Source: an uncultured Thalassolituus sp. (GTDB lineage Bacteria; Pseudomonadota; Gammaproteobacteria; Pseudomonadales; Oceanobacteraceae). From it: a DNA stretch of 6,441 nucleotides. Location: positions 1 through 6,441 of the forward strand of contig CAJXIT010000204.1 in assembly GCA_913054055.1 (NCBI GenBank), given 5' to 3'. Position numbers and translations under genes: made by a program. This document shows positions 1 to 5,735 of the stretch, one piece after another; the first letter of the stretch is position 1; every line of letters starts with the position of its first letter. The notes under the pieces were generated by a model. It did no database searches and was not told the origin of the DNA. It worked only from the letters and a program-made list of their open reading frames with translations.

Positions 1-405
1 ACTCAAATCACCTTCGAGTTGTCAGAAGGAGCTGAATCAAACGGGAATCAATTTTACTCAATATATCCCGTATCAGAATGCAGTGAAAAAGAAGGTTATG
101 GAATGGCTGCAAATATGATGAAATTATGGGGAATGGGTGGGTCAGATACAACAGTTTCGGTTCTTAGTGGTGAAGAAATTTATATTTTGGCTGAAGTGAA
201 GAAGCATACAGGGGGATCTACGGTTTACACTAGAAGTTGTAGAAACTTTATTAGTTTTACTCCGCTCGAAGGACAGCATTATGTTGTACGTCAGAAAGAT
301 AGGTGCAGGGGTGTTAGCATTAAAGATAAAGCGACAAATCAACCTGTTGATGTGCAAAATATCAAGCTGCCATACAGTTGCTCATTTAAAGCAAAGAAGA
401 ATTAA
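1..405 (+). CDS. 3' part of an unrecognised, probably exported four-cysteine protein
   Basis: The reading frame is open from the first base and ends at TAA 403-405, giving 134 visible residues. The only early start-like codon (TTG at 19) has no ribosome binding site, so the true start most likely lies left of the window. I do not recognise the family with certainty. Visible features are four cysteines (visible residues 27, 80, 102 and 127), an alternating hydrophobic/polar beta-rich pattern, and the segments GEEIYILAEV (57-66) and FTPLEGQHYVV (86-96). A stretch of the type 'hydrophobic strand, Cys, FTPxxGxxYxV, Cys' recalls small proteobacterial periplasmic proteins or lipoproteins with a beta-sandwich fold and disulfides; this is inference from memory, not a database match. 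The N-terminus, where a signal peptide or lipobox would sit, is missing. The gene converges tail-to-tail with rep, 67 nt away. Confidence 0.65.
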   Translation, partial: TQITFELSEGAESNGNQFYSIYPVSECSEKEGYGMAANMMKLWGMGGSDTTVSVLSGEEIYILAEVKKHTGGSTVYTRSCRNFISFTPLEGQHYVVRQKDRCRGVSIKDKATNQPVDVQNIKLPYSCSFKAKKN

Positions 406-414
406 TACTCTTTA

Positions 415-498
415 CGCTTCGGATTACAGCATTGTCTATAGCGAGTTAGTGAGCGGTTTAATCAGGGCGTCGTTATTTCCCCATCAAGTTCCGAAGCG
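415..498. repeat. 9-bp inverted repeat between converging genes
   Basis: CGCTTCGGA at 415-423 is the exact reverse complement of TCCGAAGCG at 490-498. The right arm lies inside the 3' end of rep and the left arm in the gap after the left-edge gene. The 66-nt loop and the lack of a T-run directly after either arm make it a poor textbook terminator. It could still form a long-loop stem in either transcript. No other terminator-like hairpin was seen between the two converging genes. Confidence 0.35.
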
Positions 499-2488
499 CA
501 GCCAATGACGATTCACCTGTGGCTTTTTTCTGCTCTGGTGGGGTGTCACCAAAGCCAATGTGGACCACATCATCTTTTGGTAATTCTTCTAAAAAGCGGC
601 TAGGGGTGGGTTCAAACGATTCTCCATAAGAGCGACGTTTTGATGTAAGGGTTAGTGTTAAATTTTGTTTGGCGCGGGTGATGCCCACATACATTAAGCG
701 ACGCTCTTCTTCTATGGTGTCGGCTTCAATGCTGTTTTTATGGGGCAAGATTTCTTCTTCTAAGCCCATGATCCAAACGTAAGGGAACTCTAAACCTTTT
801 GAAGCATGCAGTGTCATTAGCTGAACTTGATCCAGTTCATCATCTTCTTGTTGCTGTTCTAACATGTCACGTAAAATTAATTTACTGACCGCTTCTTCAA
901 TATCCATTTCATCGCCGTTTTCTTCGGCTTTATCTAGCATGCGTTCAATGTTATCAATTAAAAACCACACGTTTTTCATACGGGCTTCAGCTTGGTTGGG
1001 GGTGTTACTGGTTTCGTGTAACCAAGCTTCGTAATCTAAATCGTGTACCATTTCTTTTATGGATTGCACGGGGTCTTCGGTATAGCAGCGTCTGGTTGTG
1101 TTATTTAGCCAGGTTCCAAAGCGTTTTAATTTGTCTGCAGCCAAAGGTGTGAGCATTTGTTCTAAGCCTAATTCTGAGGTGGCCGTCATTAAACTGATAT
1201 GACGTTTGCCAGCATACTCGGTCACTTTTTCTAAGGTGGCAGGGCCGATTTGGCGGCGCGGAATATTAATCACGCGCAAAAACGCGGCATCATCGGTTGG
1301 GTTCACAATGAGTTTTAAATAACTCATGATGTCTTTGATTTCACTTTTTGCAAAAAAGGATTGGCTGCCGCTTAATTTATAAGGAATCTGAAACTGCTGC
1401 ATTTTCATTTCCATTAAACGGGACTGGTGATTGCCGCGGAATAGCACAGCGTAGTCGCTATACTTACCATTCTTTTTTAATCGATGCTCTATAATTTCAG
1501 TGGCAATGCGCTCCGCTTCATTGTCTTCGCTTTTACAGCGCACAATGCGAATGGAGTCCCCGTAACCTTTATCCGACCAAAGTTTTTTTACGAATTCGTG
1601 TTCGTTATTTTCGATCACTTTGTTGGCCGCGTTAAGGATTAATCCGGTGGAGCGATAATTTTGCTCCAGCATCACCACTTTTAAGTCAGGAAAATCTTTT
1701 TTTAGTAAGCTTAAGTTTTCTGGGCGCGCCCCGCGCCATGCGTAAATGGATTGGTCATCATCCCCTACCACGGTAAATTTACCGTGCATGCCCACTAGAA
1801 TTTTTACTAATTCATATTGGCTGGTGTTGGTGTCTTGGTATTCGTCCACCAGTAAATAGCGAGTATTCTTTTGCCACTTGGTGCGTACCGCTTCATTGTT
1901 CATGAACAATAGAGTGGGGATGCGAATCAGGTCGTCAAAGTCCACCGCGTTGTAGGCTTTTAATGCGCGGTCGTATGCGGCAAAGGTTGTTGCGACCAAT
2001 GTTTCTTGTGGACTGTTGGCCATGGCAATGGCTTGCTCAGGTTCGATCAAGTCATTTTTCAAATTGCCGATTTCGGATTGCACCATATCCACCATATCGC
2101 CGTCCGCGCCATGATCGCGGTGCATGATGTCCTTTAGTAGGGACTTGGTATCACCATCATCAAAAATGGAGAATCCGGAGCGTAATCCAAGGTGTTTGCA
2201 TTCTTTACGAATGATGTTTAAACCCAAATTGTGGAAGGTGGATACAGTGAGGCCAGAGGCCGCTTTACCTTGTACCAGCTTGCCCACTCGCTCTTTCATT
2301 TCTTTTGCAGCTTTGTTGGTAAAAGTCAGGGCGGTGATATTGCGAGCAGGAATGCCGCATTGTTCAATCAGGTAAGCCATTTTGGTTGTGATTACGCTGG
2401 TTTTACCTGACCCCGCACCGGCTAACACTAGTAGTGGGCCGTCGATGTGTAAAACGGATTCTTTTTGACGGGGATTTAAGTGATTCAA
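473..2488 (-). CDS. rep: ATP-dependent DNA helicase Rep (UvrD/Rep family, SF1A)
   Basis: Rep unwinds DNA 3'-5' using ATP, removes protein blocks ahead of the replisome and helps restart stalled forks in the cytoplasm. Helicase motifs are in order (671-aa numbering): Walker A AGAGSGKT 23-30, Ia TFTNKAA 55-61, II LLVDEYQDTN 212-221, III VVGDDDQSIYAWRGA 240-254, IV LEQNYRS 274-280, V LMTLHASKGLEF 557-568, VI RRLMYVGITRAK 596-607. Similarity to E. coli Rep (673 aa) runs end to end, including the NTSQYELVK and KNDL regions, which argues for Rep rather than UvrD (about 720 aa). I choose TTG 2486-2488 as start: it gives M-NHLNPRQ, matching the N-terminus of Pseudomonas and E. coli Rep, with a partial Shine-Dalgarno TAGG 7 nt upstream. 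The in-frame TTG at 2522-2524 (683 aa) would begin only about 5 nt after the predicted transcription start. Last gene of the minus-strand cluster. No frameshift or lost motif is seen. Confidence 0.96.
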   Translation of the reverse strand: MNHLNPRQKESVLHIDGPLLVLAGAGSGKTSVITTKMAYLIEQCGIPARNITALTFTNKAAKEMKERVGKLVQGKAASGLTVSTFHNLGLNIIRKECKHLGLRSGFSIFDDGDTKSLLKDIMHRDHGADGDMVDMVQSEIGNLKNDLIEPEQAIAMANSPQETLVATTFAAYDRALKAYNAVDFDDLIRIPTLLFMNNEAVRTKWQKNTRYLLVDEYQDTNTSQYELVKILVGMHGKFTVVGDDDQSIYAWRGARPENLSLLKKDFPDLKVVMLEQNYRSTGLILNAANKVIENNEHEFVKKLWSDKGYGDSIRIVRCKSEDNEAERIATEIIEHRLKKNGKYSDYAVLFRGNHQSRLMEMKMQQFQIPYKLSGSQSFFAKSEIKDIMSYLKLIVNPTDDAAFLRVINIPRRQIGPATLEKVTEYAGKRHISLMTATSELGLEQMLTPLAADKLKRFGTWLNNTTRRCYTEDPVQSIKEMVHDLDYEAWLHETSNTPNQAEARMKNVWFLIDNIERMLDKAEENGDEMDIEEAVSKLILRDMLEQQQEDDELDQVQLMTLHASKGLEFPYVWIMGLEEEILPHKNSIEADTIEEERRLMYVGITRAKQNLTLTLTSKRRSYGESFEPTPSRFLEELPKDDVVHIGFGDTPPEQKKATGESSLAALRNLMGK

Positions 2489-2534
2489 TCTAAGGCCTAC
2501 GGTTACAGATACAAAATAGCCCAAGTGGCCGATA

Positions 2535-2563
2535 ACAATAATAACAGCTTGCTATGGTATCAA
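2535..2563 (-). promoter_or_regulatory. Candidate sigma-70 promoter of rep
   Basis: On the minus strand, -35 TTGATA (plus-strand bases 2558-2563) matches the consensus at 5 of 6 positions. A 17-bp spacer separates it from -10 TATTGT (2535-2540), which matches at 4 of 6. The predicted transcription start is near 2528, leaving about 40 nt of leader before the TTG at 2488. The promoter sits in the 122-nt gap after the HDOD gene, so rep can probably be transcribed on its own. Found by eye, not tested. Confidence 0.5.
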
Positions 2564-2610
2564 ATTAGATGGGTTATTAGGAGGTTATGTCTTGAACGAA
2601 AAGGTGATTT

Positions 2611-3411
2611 TCAAAAGTCTTTGAGGACAAAAAACTGCCTTGGGCCAGCAAGCTGCCTGATCGGTGGAGGGATGTTCCAGAATCTGGGCAGGTCCTGTAA
2701 CTCAGGAGTGCTCTCACTATTGAGTATGTGTACCCAGCATAAGTTAAGTATGTCGGCTGCTTCCATTGTGAGTGAGCCTTTATAGCTCCATTGGCCTTTC
2801 TTTTTAATACAGAAAGAGATGTCTTCATCAAATTGCCAGCGTTTCAGCAGGTGGGCGCTGATTAAGTGGGCATAATGATCCGCTACCCAATTAAACAATC
2901 TTGGGTCTTCTTTGCGTTGAAAACGGGGGAACTCTTGAGCGATTAGTCCGCTGCCTAAGTCACTTAATAAGGCGCTTAGGTAAATGGATTCTGTGTCCAT
3001 ATCCAGCAACCCTGCAAGCTTCTTGCAGCATTCGGCATACCTTTGAGTACGCATCCACCTTTCCTTTAAGTGTTGTGTAAGCTTGGCATCTTGGGTCTTA
3101 AACAAGCCCTTGAGTTGATGGGCGACCAATAGCGACTTTACTGTACTTAATCCAAGTGTGGCGATGCCATCTTGTAATGAGCTGATTGGGATGGGGCGCT
3201 TATACAGCGCACTGTTTGCGGTTTTTAGCACAACAGCCGTTAAATTAGGATCTTGTTGTAACGTGTTATTAAGCTTATCAAAGCTGATTTCGTCGAAGTT
3301 GTGTTGAAACTGGCTCACTAGGGCGGGCAGGCTAGGGACATTTTCGTCATGCACCAGTATTTGCTTTACCGTGTTCAGGTAGAGTTTTGGGTTGCGCTTG
3401 AACTCAGTCAT
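2611..3411 (-). CDS. HDOD domain-containing protein
   Basis: This 266-aa protein carries an HDOD domain over roughly residues 20-220. Landmarks are VPSLPALVSQF (25-35), LQQDPNLTAVVLKTANSALY (51-70) and IPISSLQDGIATLGL (74-88), typical of the N-terminal half of the family. HDOD proteins are non-catalytic relatives of HD hydrolases, found in bacterial signalling and often acting as regulatory or scaffold modules. Consistent with this, the place where HD enzymes have HD reads LLSDLG (148-153): the histidine is replaced by Ser150 while Asp151 remains. No GGDEF, EAL, receiver or kinase domain is attached, and no signal peptide or membrane segment is seen. The ATG start is supported by AAGGA 6 nt upstream. 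A possible -10 box TATACT (3434-3439, minus strand) with a poor -35 lies in the 55-nt gap after comM, so the gene may be co-transcribed with comM or transcribed separately. Its partner cannot be told from the sequence. Confidence 0.88.
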   Translation of the reverse strand: MTEFKRNPKLYLNTVKQILVHDENVPSLPALVSQFQHNFDEISFDKLNNTLQQDPNLTAVVLKTANSALYKRPIPISSLQDGIATLGLSTVKSLLVAHQLKGLFKTQDAKLTQHLKERWMRTQRYAECCKKLAGLLDMDTESIYLSALLSDLGSGLIAQEFPRFQRKEDPRLFNWVADHYAHLISAHLLKRWQFDEDISFCIKKKGQWSYKGSLTMEAADILNLCWVHILNSESTPELQDLPRFWNIPPPIRQLAGPRQFFVLKDF

Positions 3412-3466
3412 AAAGCTTCCTTGTTATGACTTGAGTATAGAATAATAATGCTGGACTGCAGGTTTA

Positions 3467-4981
3467 CTAACTGGTGACTTGTAGCCTACGTTCCATTTGC
3501 CGGTAGGAAAGTGCTTCAAGAATGTGAGGTTTTTGAATGGATTCACTATTGGCTAAATCCGCAATGGTTCGGGCCACTTTTAAGATGCGGTGATAAGCTC
3601 GGGCGCTGAGCCCCAGTTTATCTAGAGCGTCTTCCAGTATGTCACTGAGCTCTTTGGGTAGCCCACATGTGTGGGTCATATCTTTTTGATTAATTTGGGC
3701 GTTGGGGCAGCCTTGTCGTGATAGCTGAATTTGTCGGGCTTGTATGACCCTCTGCCTAACGTGCTCGCTAGACTCAGATTGATCCTCACTGCTGGACAAA
3801 AGTCCTCTAGGCAGGGCTGGCACTTCAATCTGGATATCAATGCGATCTAATAAGGGGCCAGAAATAGAGCTTTGATATTTTAGTGCTTTTGCTTCAGAGC
3901 ATTCACCACAGCGTTTATTAGGTTGTTTAAGGTAACCACAAGGGCATGGATTCATGGCCGCAATTAATTGAAAGCGAGCAGGGTAGTCCACCTGCTGTGC
4001 GGCGCGACTGATACTGATGTGGCCAGTTTCTAATGGCTCACGCATGACATCTAGCACGACACGGCTGAACTCAGGAATCTCATCTAAAAATAACACCCCG
4101 TGATGGGCTAAAGATATTTCGCCGGGTTTAGGGTGGGTACCGCCGCCCACTAGGGCCACTCCAGAAGACGTGTGGTGTGGCTGCCGAAAGGGCCGTGTTA
4201 AAAAGTACGGCCGCTGAGGGTGCTTTGACACACTGTATAAAGCAGCCACTTCTAGTGCTTCGTGTTCGTTTAAGGGTGGCAGAATGCCAGGCAAGCAATG
4301 GGCTAACATGCTTTTGCCTGTGCCAGGTGGGCCTGCGAAGAGCAAATTATGGTTGCCGGCTGCTGCAATTTCTATGGCGCGCTTGGCATGGTGCTGCCCT
4401 TTTACTTGGGCCATGTCTGGGCCGTGATATTGCTCGGTGGAAACTTGTAGAGGCTCTATGAGTGTTAGGTGTTGCTGATCTGTGAGGTGGTGGCAGAATT
4501 TTAATAAATGGTCGGCACATAGTGCAGGGCATTTACTGAGGCTGGCTTCTTCTTTATTAAATTCTGGCAGTAGCAATGTTCGCTCAGCCCTATGGGCAGC
4601 GAGTGCAGCAGGGATGACACCGTCTACTTTTCGAATGGCACCAGTGAGTGCTAGCTCACCTATGCATTCGTATTTGTCTAGGTCTTGATCAGGTAGCTGA
4701 CCGCTGGCGCATAAAATGCCCAGAGCAATGGCCAGATCGAAGCGTCCACCTTCTTTGGGCAAATCCGCTGGGGCAAGATTGACGGTGATGCGCGAAGCGG
4801 GAAATTCAAAACCACTGTTAATAATGGCACTGCGCACTCGGTCTTTGCTTTCTTTTACAGCGGTTTCCGGTAGACCAACGATAGAAAAGCTGGGCAAACC
4901 ATTGGAGAGATGGGTTTCAACATGCACCAATGGCGCATCAACGCCCACCTTGGCTCGGGAAAAAATTACCGCTAACGACAT
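3467..4981 (-). CDS. comM: ComM/YifB-family AAA+ ATPase (Mg-chelatase-like), DNA branch-migration helicase
   Basis: ComM is a hexameric AAA+ helicase shown in Vibrio cholerae to promote branch migration during natural transformation, extending integration of incoming single strands. The 504-aa product has the full family layout: an N-terminal Lon-protease-like fold (about 1-165, with GLPETAVKESKDRVRSAI and NLAPADLPKEGGRFDL), then the ATPase core with Walker A GPPGTGKS (217-224), Walker B VLFLDE (296-301), RQPHH near 267, an arginine-containing GPLLDRID (375-382), and a C-terminal sensor-2 region RAYHRILKVARTIADL. Four cysteines, CPCG...CGEC (346, 348, 358, 361), form a probable zinc site found in many bacterial homologues but absent from E. 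coli YifB. The second ATG (4979-4981) is chosen because AAGGA sits 5 nt upstream of it and overlaps the first ATG (4985-4987); M-SLAVIFSRA also matches YifB (MSLSIVHTRA). It lies between ubiK (93 nt) and the HDOD gene (55 nt). No other competence genes are visible, so natural competence cannot be concluded. Confidence 0.95.
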   Translation of the reverse strand: MSLAVIFSRAKVGVDAPLVHVETHLSNGLPSFSIVGLPETAVKESKDRVRSAIINSGFEFPASRITVNLAPADLPKEGGRFDLAIALGILCASGQLPDQDLDKYECIGELALTGAIRKVDGVIPAALAAHRAERTLLLPEFNKEEASLSKCPALCADHLLKFCHHLTDQQHLTLIEPLQVSTEQYHGPDMAQVKGQHHAKRAIEIAAAGNHNLLFAGPPGTGKSMLAHCLPGILPPLNEHEALEVAALYSVSKHPQRPYFLTRPFRQPHHTSSGVALVGGGTHPKPGEISLAHHGVLFLDEIPEFSRVVLDVMREPLETGHISISRAAQQVDYPARFQLIAAMNPCPCGYLKQPNKRCGECSEAKALKYQSSISGPLLDRIDIQIEVPALPRGLLSSSEDQSESSEHVRQRVIQARQIQLSRQGCPNAQINQKDMTHTCGLPKELSDILEDALDKLGLSARAYHRILKVARTIADLANSESIQKPHILEALSYRQMERRLQVTS

Positions 4982-4986
4982 GCGCA

Positions 4987-4991
4987 TCCTT
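4987..4991 (-). promoter_or_regulatory. Ribosome binding site that decides the comM start
   Basis: AAGGA on the minus strand ends 5 nt before the ATG at 4979-4981. It shares its last base with the upstream ATG (4985-4987), which therefore has no usable ribosome binding site. This favours the 504-aa form over the 506-aa form. Confidence 0.7.
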
Positions 4992-5074
4992 GCTGGTCGG
5001 TCTATTTAAGCATCTAGTGTAAAACGCTTTAAGTGATCTCGCTGCTAGACAATAGTATGAAATATAGTGCTCGG

Positions 5075-5311
5075 TTATTTGTTCAAATGCTTTTCCAGTT
5101 CGGCCACTTGTTTCTCAAGCGCCTCTAACTTTTCCCGGGTTCGCAATAATACCGCTTGTTGCGCTTCAAAATCATCGCGGCTTACCACGTCCAGTTTGTT
5201 TAGCTGGCGAGCCAGCACTTGCTGAATGTTATTTTGAAGATCTTGGCTAGCTTGCTCAGGGATCAGTTGGCTGATTTGAGAAGCGATTTTGTTCAGAATG
5301 GATGGGTTCAT
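5075..5311 (-). CDS. ubiK: Ubiquinone biosynthesis accessory factor UbiK (YqiC/BMFP family)
   Basis: UbiK binds UbiJ and assists the soluble Ubi complex that makes ubiquinone under aerobic conditions; the family also associates with membranes and lipids in vitro. The product has 78 aa, shorter than E. coli UbiK (96 aa), which has an extra C-terminal tail. The diagnostic central block LDVVSRDDFEAQ (40-51) followed by LLRTREKLEALEKQVAELE (55-73) matches the E. coli block LDLVSREEFDVQ and LLRTREKL almost residue for residue. Residues 54-77 form a heptad-like coiled coil expected to drive oligomerisation. I choose ATG 5309-5311 because AAGGAG lies 6 nt upstream. An upstream in-frame ATG (5369-5371) would add 20 hydrophobic or unrelated residues and lacks a ribosome binding site. 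First gene of the minus-strand cluster, divergent from the porin gene. Confidence 0.93.
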   Translation of the reverse strand: MNPSILNKIASQISQLIPEQASQDLQNNIQQVLARQLNKLDVVSRDDFEAQQAVLLRTREKLEALEKQVAELEKHLNK

Positions 5312-5317
5312 GAGGGG

Positions 5318-5323
5318 CTCCTT
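5318..5323 (-). promoter_or_regulatory. Ribosome binding site that decides the ubiK start
   Basis: AAGGAG on the minus strand, 6 nt before ATG 5309-5311, is the strongest ribosome binding site seen in the cluster. It excludes the longer 98-aa reading starting at 5371. Confidence 0.8.
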
Positions 5324-5366
5324 TGATGCATAAATTCTATCACAGACCCATATTAGAAAGATGCTA

Positions 5367-5395
5367 TTCATAAGGGGTTAGACTAAATCGGACAA
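5367..5395 (-). promoter_or_regulatory. Candidate sigma-70 promoter of ubiK
   Basis: On the minus strand, -35 TTGTCC (5390-5395) and -10 TATGAA (5367-5372) are separated by 17 bp; each matches the consensus at 4 of 6 positions. A second possible -10, TAGAAT (5334-5339), lies nearer the gene but has no good -35. Either would give a short leader. The call rests on spacing and partial matches only. Confidence 0.35.
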
Positions 5396-5562
5396 TATTT
5401 TCTAAATCCCCAAAATAGCGCATTTATTCTTCTGGCTGCTTGAAATAAAACCGCAATACAGCATAAGTTAGTATTCAAGCGTTATGGGGTGTCTGAAGCG
5501 ACACTTTAATGCACAAACGAATTTTGTGATGAGCCCAAGTATGCTCGGTTTTAGAGCCATAA

Positions 5563-5579
5563 AAGACGGTTAGCGTCTT
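5563..5579. repeat. Short perfect inverted repeat (6-bp stem, 5-nt loop)
   Basis: AAGACG (5563-5568) and CGTCTT (5574-5579) flank a GTTAG loop. It lies just upstream of the best plus-strand promoter candidate, so it could be an operator-like dyad or an RNA hairpin if transcription starts further upstream. No T-run follows, so it is not a terminator. Confidence 0.4.
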
Positions 5580-5590
5580 AGGCAATAAGA

Positions 5591-5620
5591 TTGGCAAACT
5601 TGGACTGATAAACCTAAAAT
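5591..5620 (+). promoter_or_regulatory. Candidate sigma-70 promoter of the TorF-family porin gene
   Basis: -35 TTGGCA (5591-5596) and -10 TAAAAT (5615-5620) each match the consensus at 5 of 6 positions, with an 18-bp spacer. The predicted start near 5627 would give a leader of about 109 nt. A weaker alternative is TTGAGC (5649-5654) with CAGAAT (5672-5677) and a 17-bp spacer. Which is used cannot be told from sequence. Confidence 0.45.
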
Positions 5621-5622
5621 TT

Positions 5623-5645
5623 TGATGCGTTTTTTCGGTGCATCA
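5623..5645. repeat. Short perfect inverted repeat (6-bp stem, 11-nt loop)
   Basis: TGATGC (5623-5628) and GCATCA (5640-5645) flank a loop containing six consecutive T. It overlaps the predicted transcription start of the porin gene. It may be a DNA dyad for a regulator or, from an upstream start, part of a folded leader. Confidence 0.4.
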
Positions 5646-5677
5646 GTATTGAGCGGTTTTAATTCATGAAGCAGAAT

Positions 5678-5694
5678 GAGAGGGCAGTCCTCTC
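5678..5694. repeat. GC-containing hairpin in the porin 5' leader
   Basis: GAGAGG (5678-5683) and CCTCTC (5689-5694) form a perfect 6-bp stem with loop GCAGT. It sits about 40 nt before the porin ATG. The sequence that follows is A/T rich but without a T-run, so transcription termination is unlikely; mRNA stabilisation or translational control is more plausible. Confidence 0.45.
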
Positions 5695-5735
5695 GAAATT
5701 ATAAATATAAAAATTTCTAGCCAAAGGAAGTAAAT

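Larger units (their letters stand above)
5396..5735. other. Divergent intergenic region with clustered inverted repeats, no gene recognised
   Basis: Together with 5312-5395 this is the only long non-coding stretch of the window. I see no credible ORF, tRNA or known riboswitch consensus in it. It holds several short perfect inverted repeats in a row: GTGTC/GACAC (5489-5493, 5500-5504), AAGACG/CGTCTT (5563-5579), TGATGC/GCATCA (5623-5645), GAGAGG/CCTCTC (5678-5694) and GAAATT/AATTTC (5695-5717). GCTC at 5543-5546 can pair either with GAGC 5531-5534 or with GAGC 5554-5557. Candidate plus-strand promoters fall between them. The region ends with the porin ribosome binding site AAGGAAG (5724-5730), 5 nt before the ATG. 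Confidence 0.5.

Noticed and set aside
2579..2624. Perfect AGGAGG followed by ATG-TCT-TGA, and an overlapping TTG frame of 10 codons, on the plus strand
   Set aside because: The Shine-Dalgarno match is striking, but the ATG frame stops after two codons and the TTG frame overlaps the end of the HDOD gene. No plus-strand promoter or downstream plus-strand gene would use it as a leader. Most likely chance.
2480..2785. 101-codon open frame on the plus strand across the rep-HDOD gap
   Set aside because: Overlaps the ends of two confident minus-strand genes, has no ribosome binding site at its start and no recognisable domain.
4177..4461. 94-codon plus-strand open frame within comM
   Set aside because: Antisense to the conserved ATPase core of comM, no ribosome binding site and no domain resemblance.
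5312..5371. 20-residue N-terminal extension of UbiK from ATG 5371
   Set aside because: No ribosome binding site, no resemblance to the UbiK N-terminus, and a strong AAGGAG directs translation to ATG 5309-5311.
5485..5499. GG-N10-GC pattern resembling a sigma-54 promoter upstream of the porin gene
   Set aside because: Only the core dinucleotides fit; flanking bases (TGGGG, AAGCG) do not match TGGCAC and TTGCA, and it lies about 240 nt from the start codon. A match this loose is common by chance.
5623..5645. TGATGC/GCATCA hairpin read as a terminator
   Set aside because: The T-run lies in the loop rather than after the stem, so it does not fit an intrinsic terminator.
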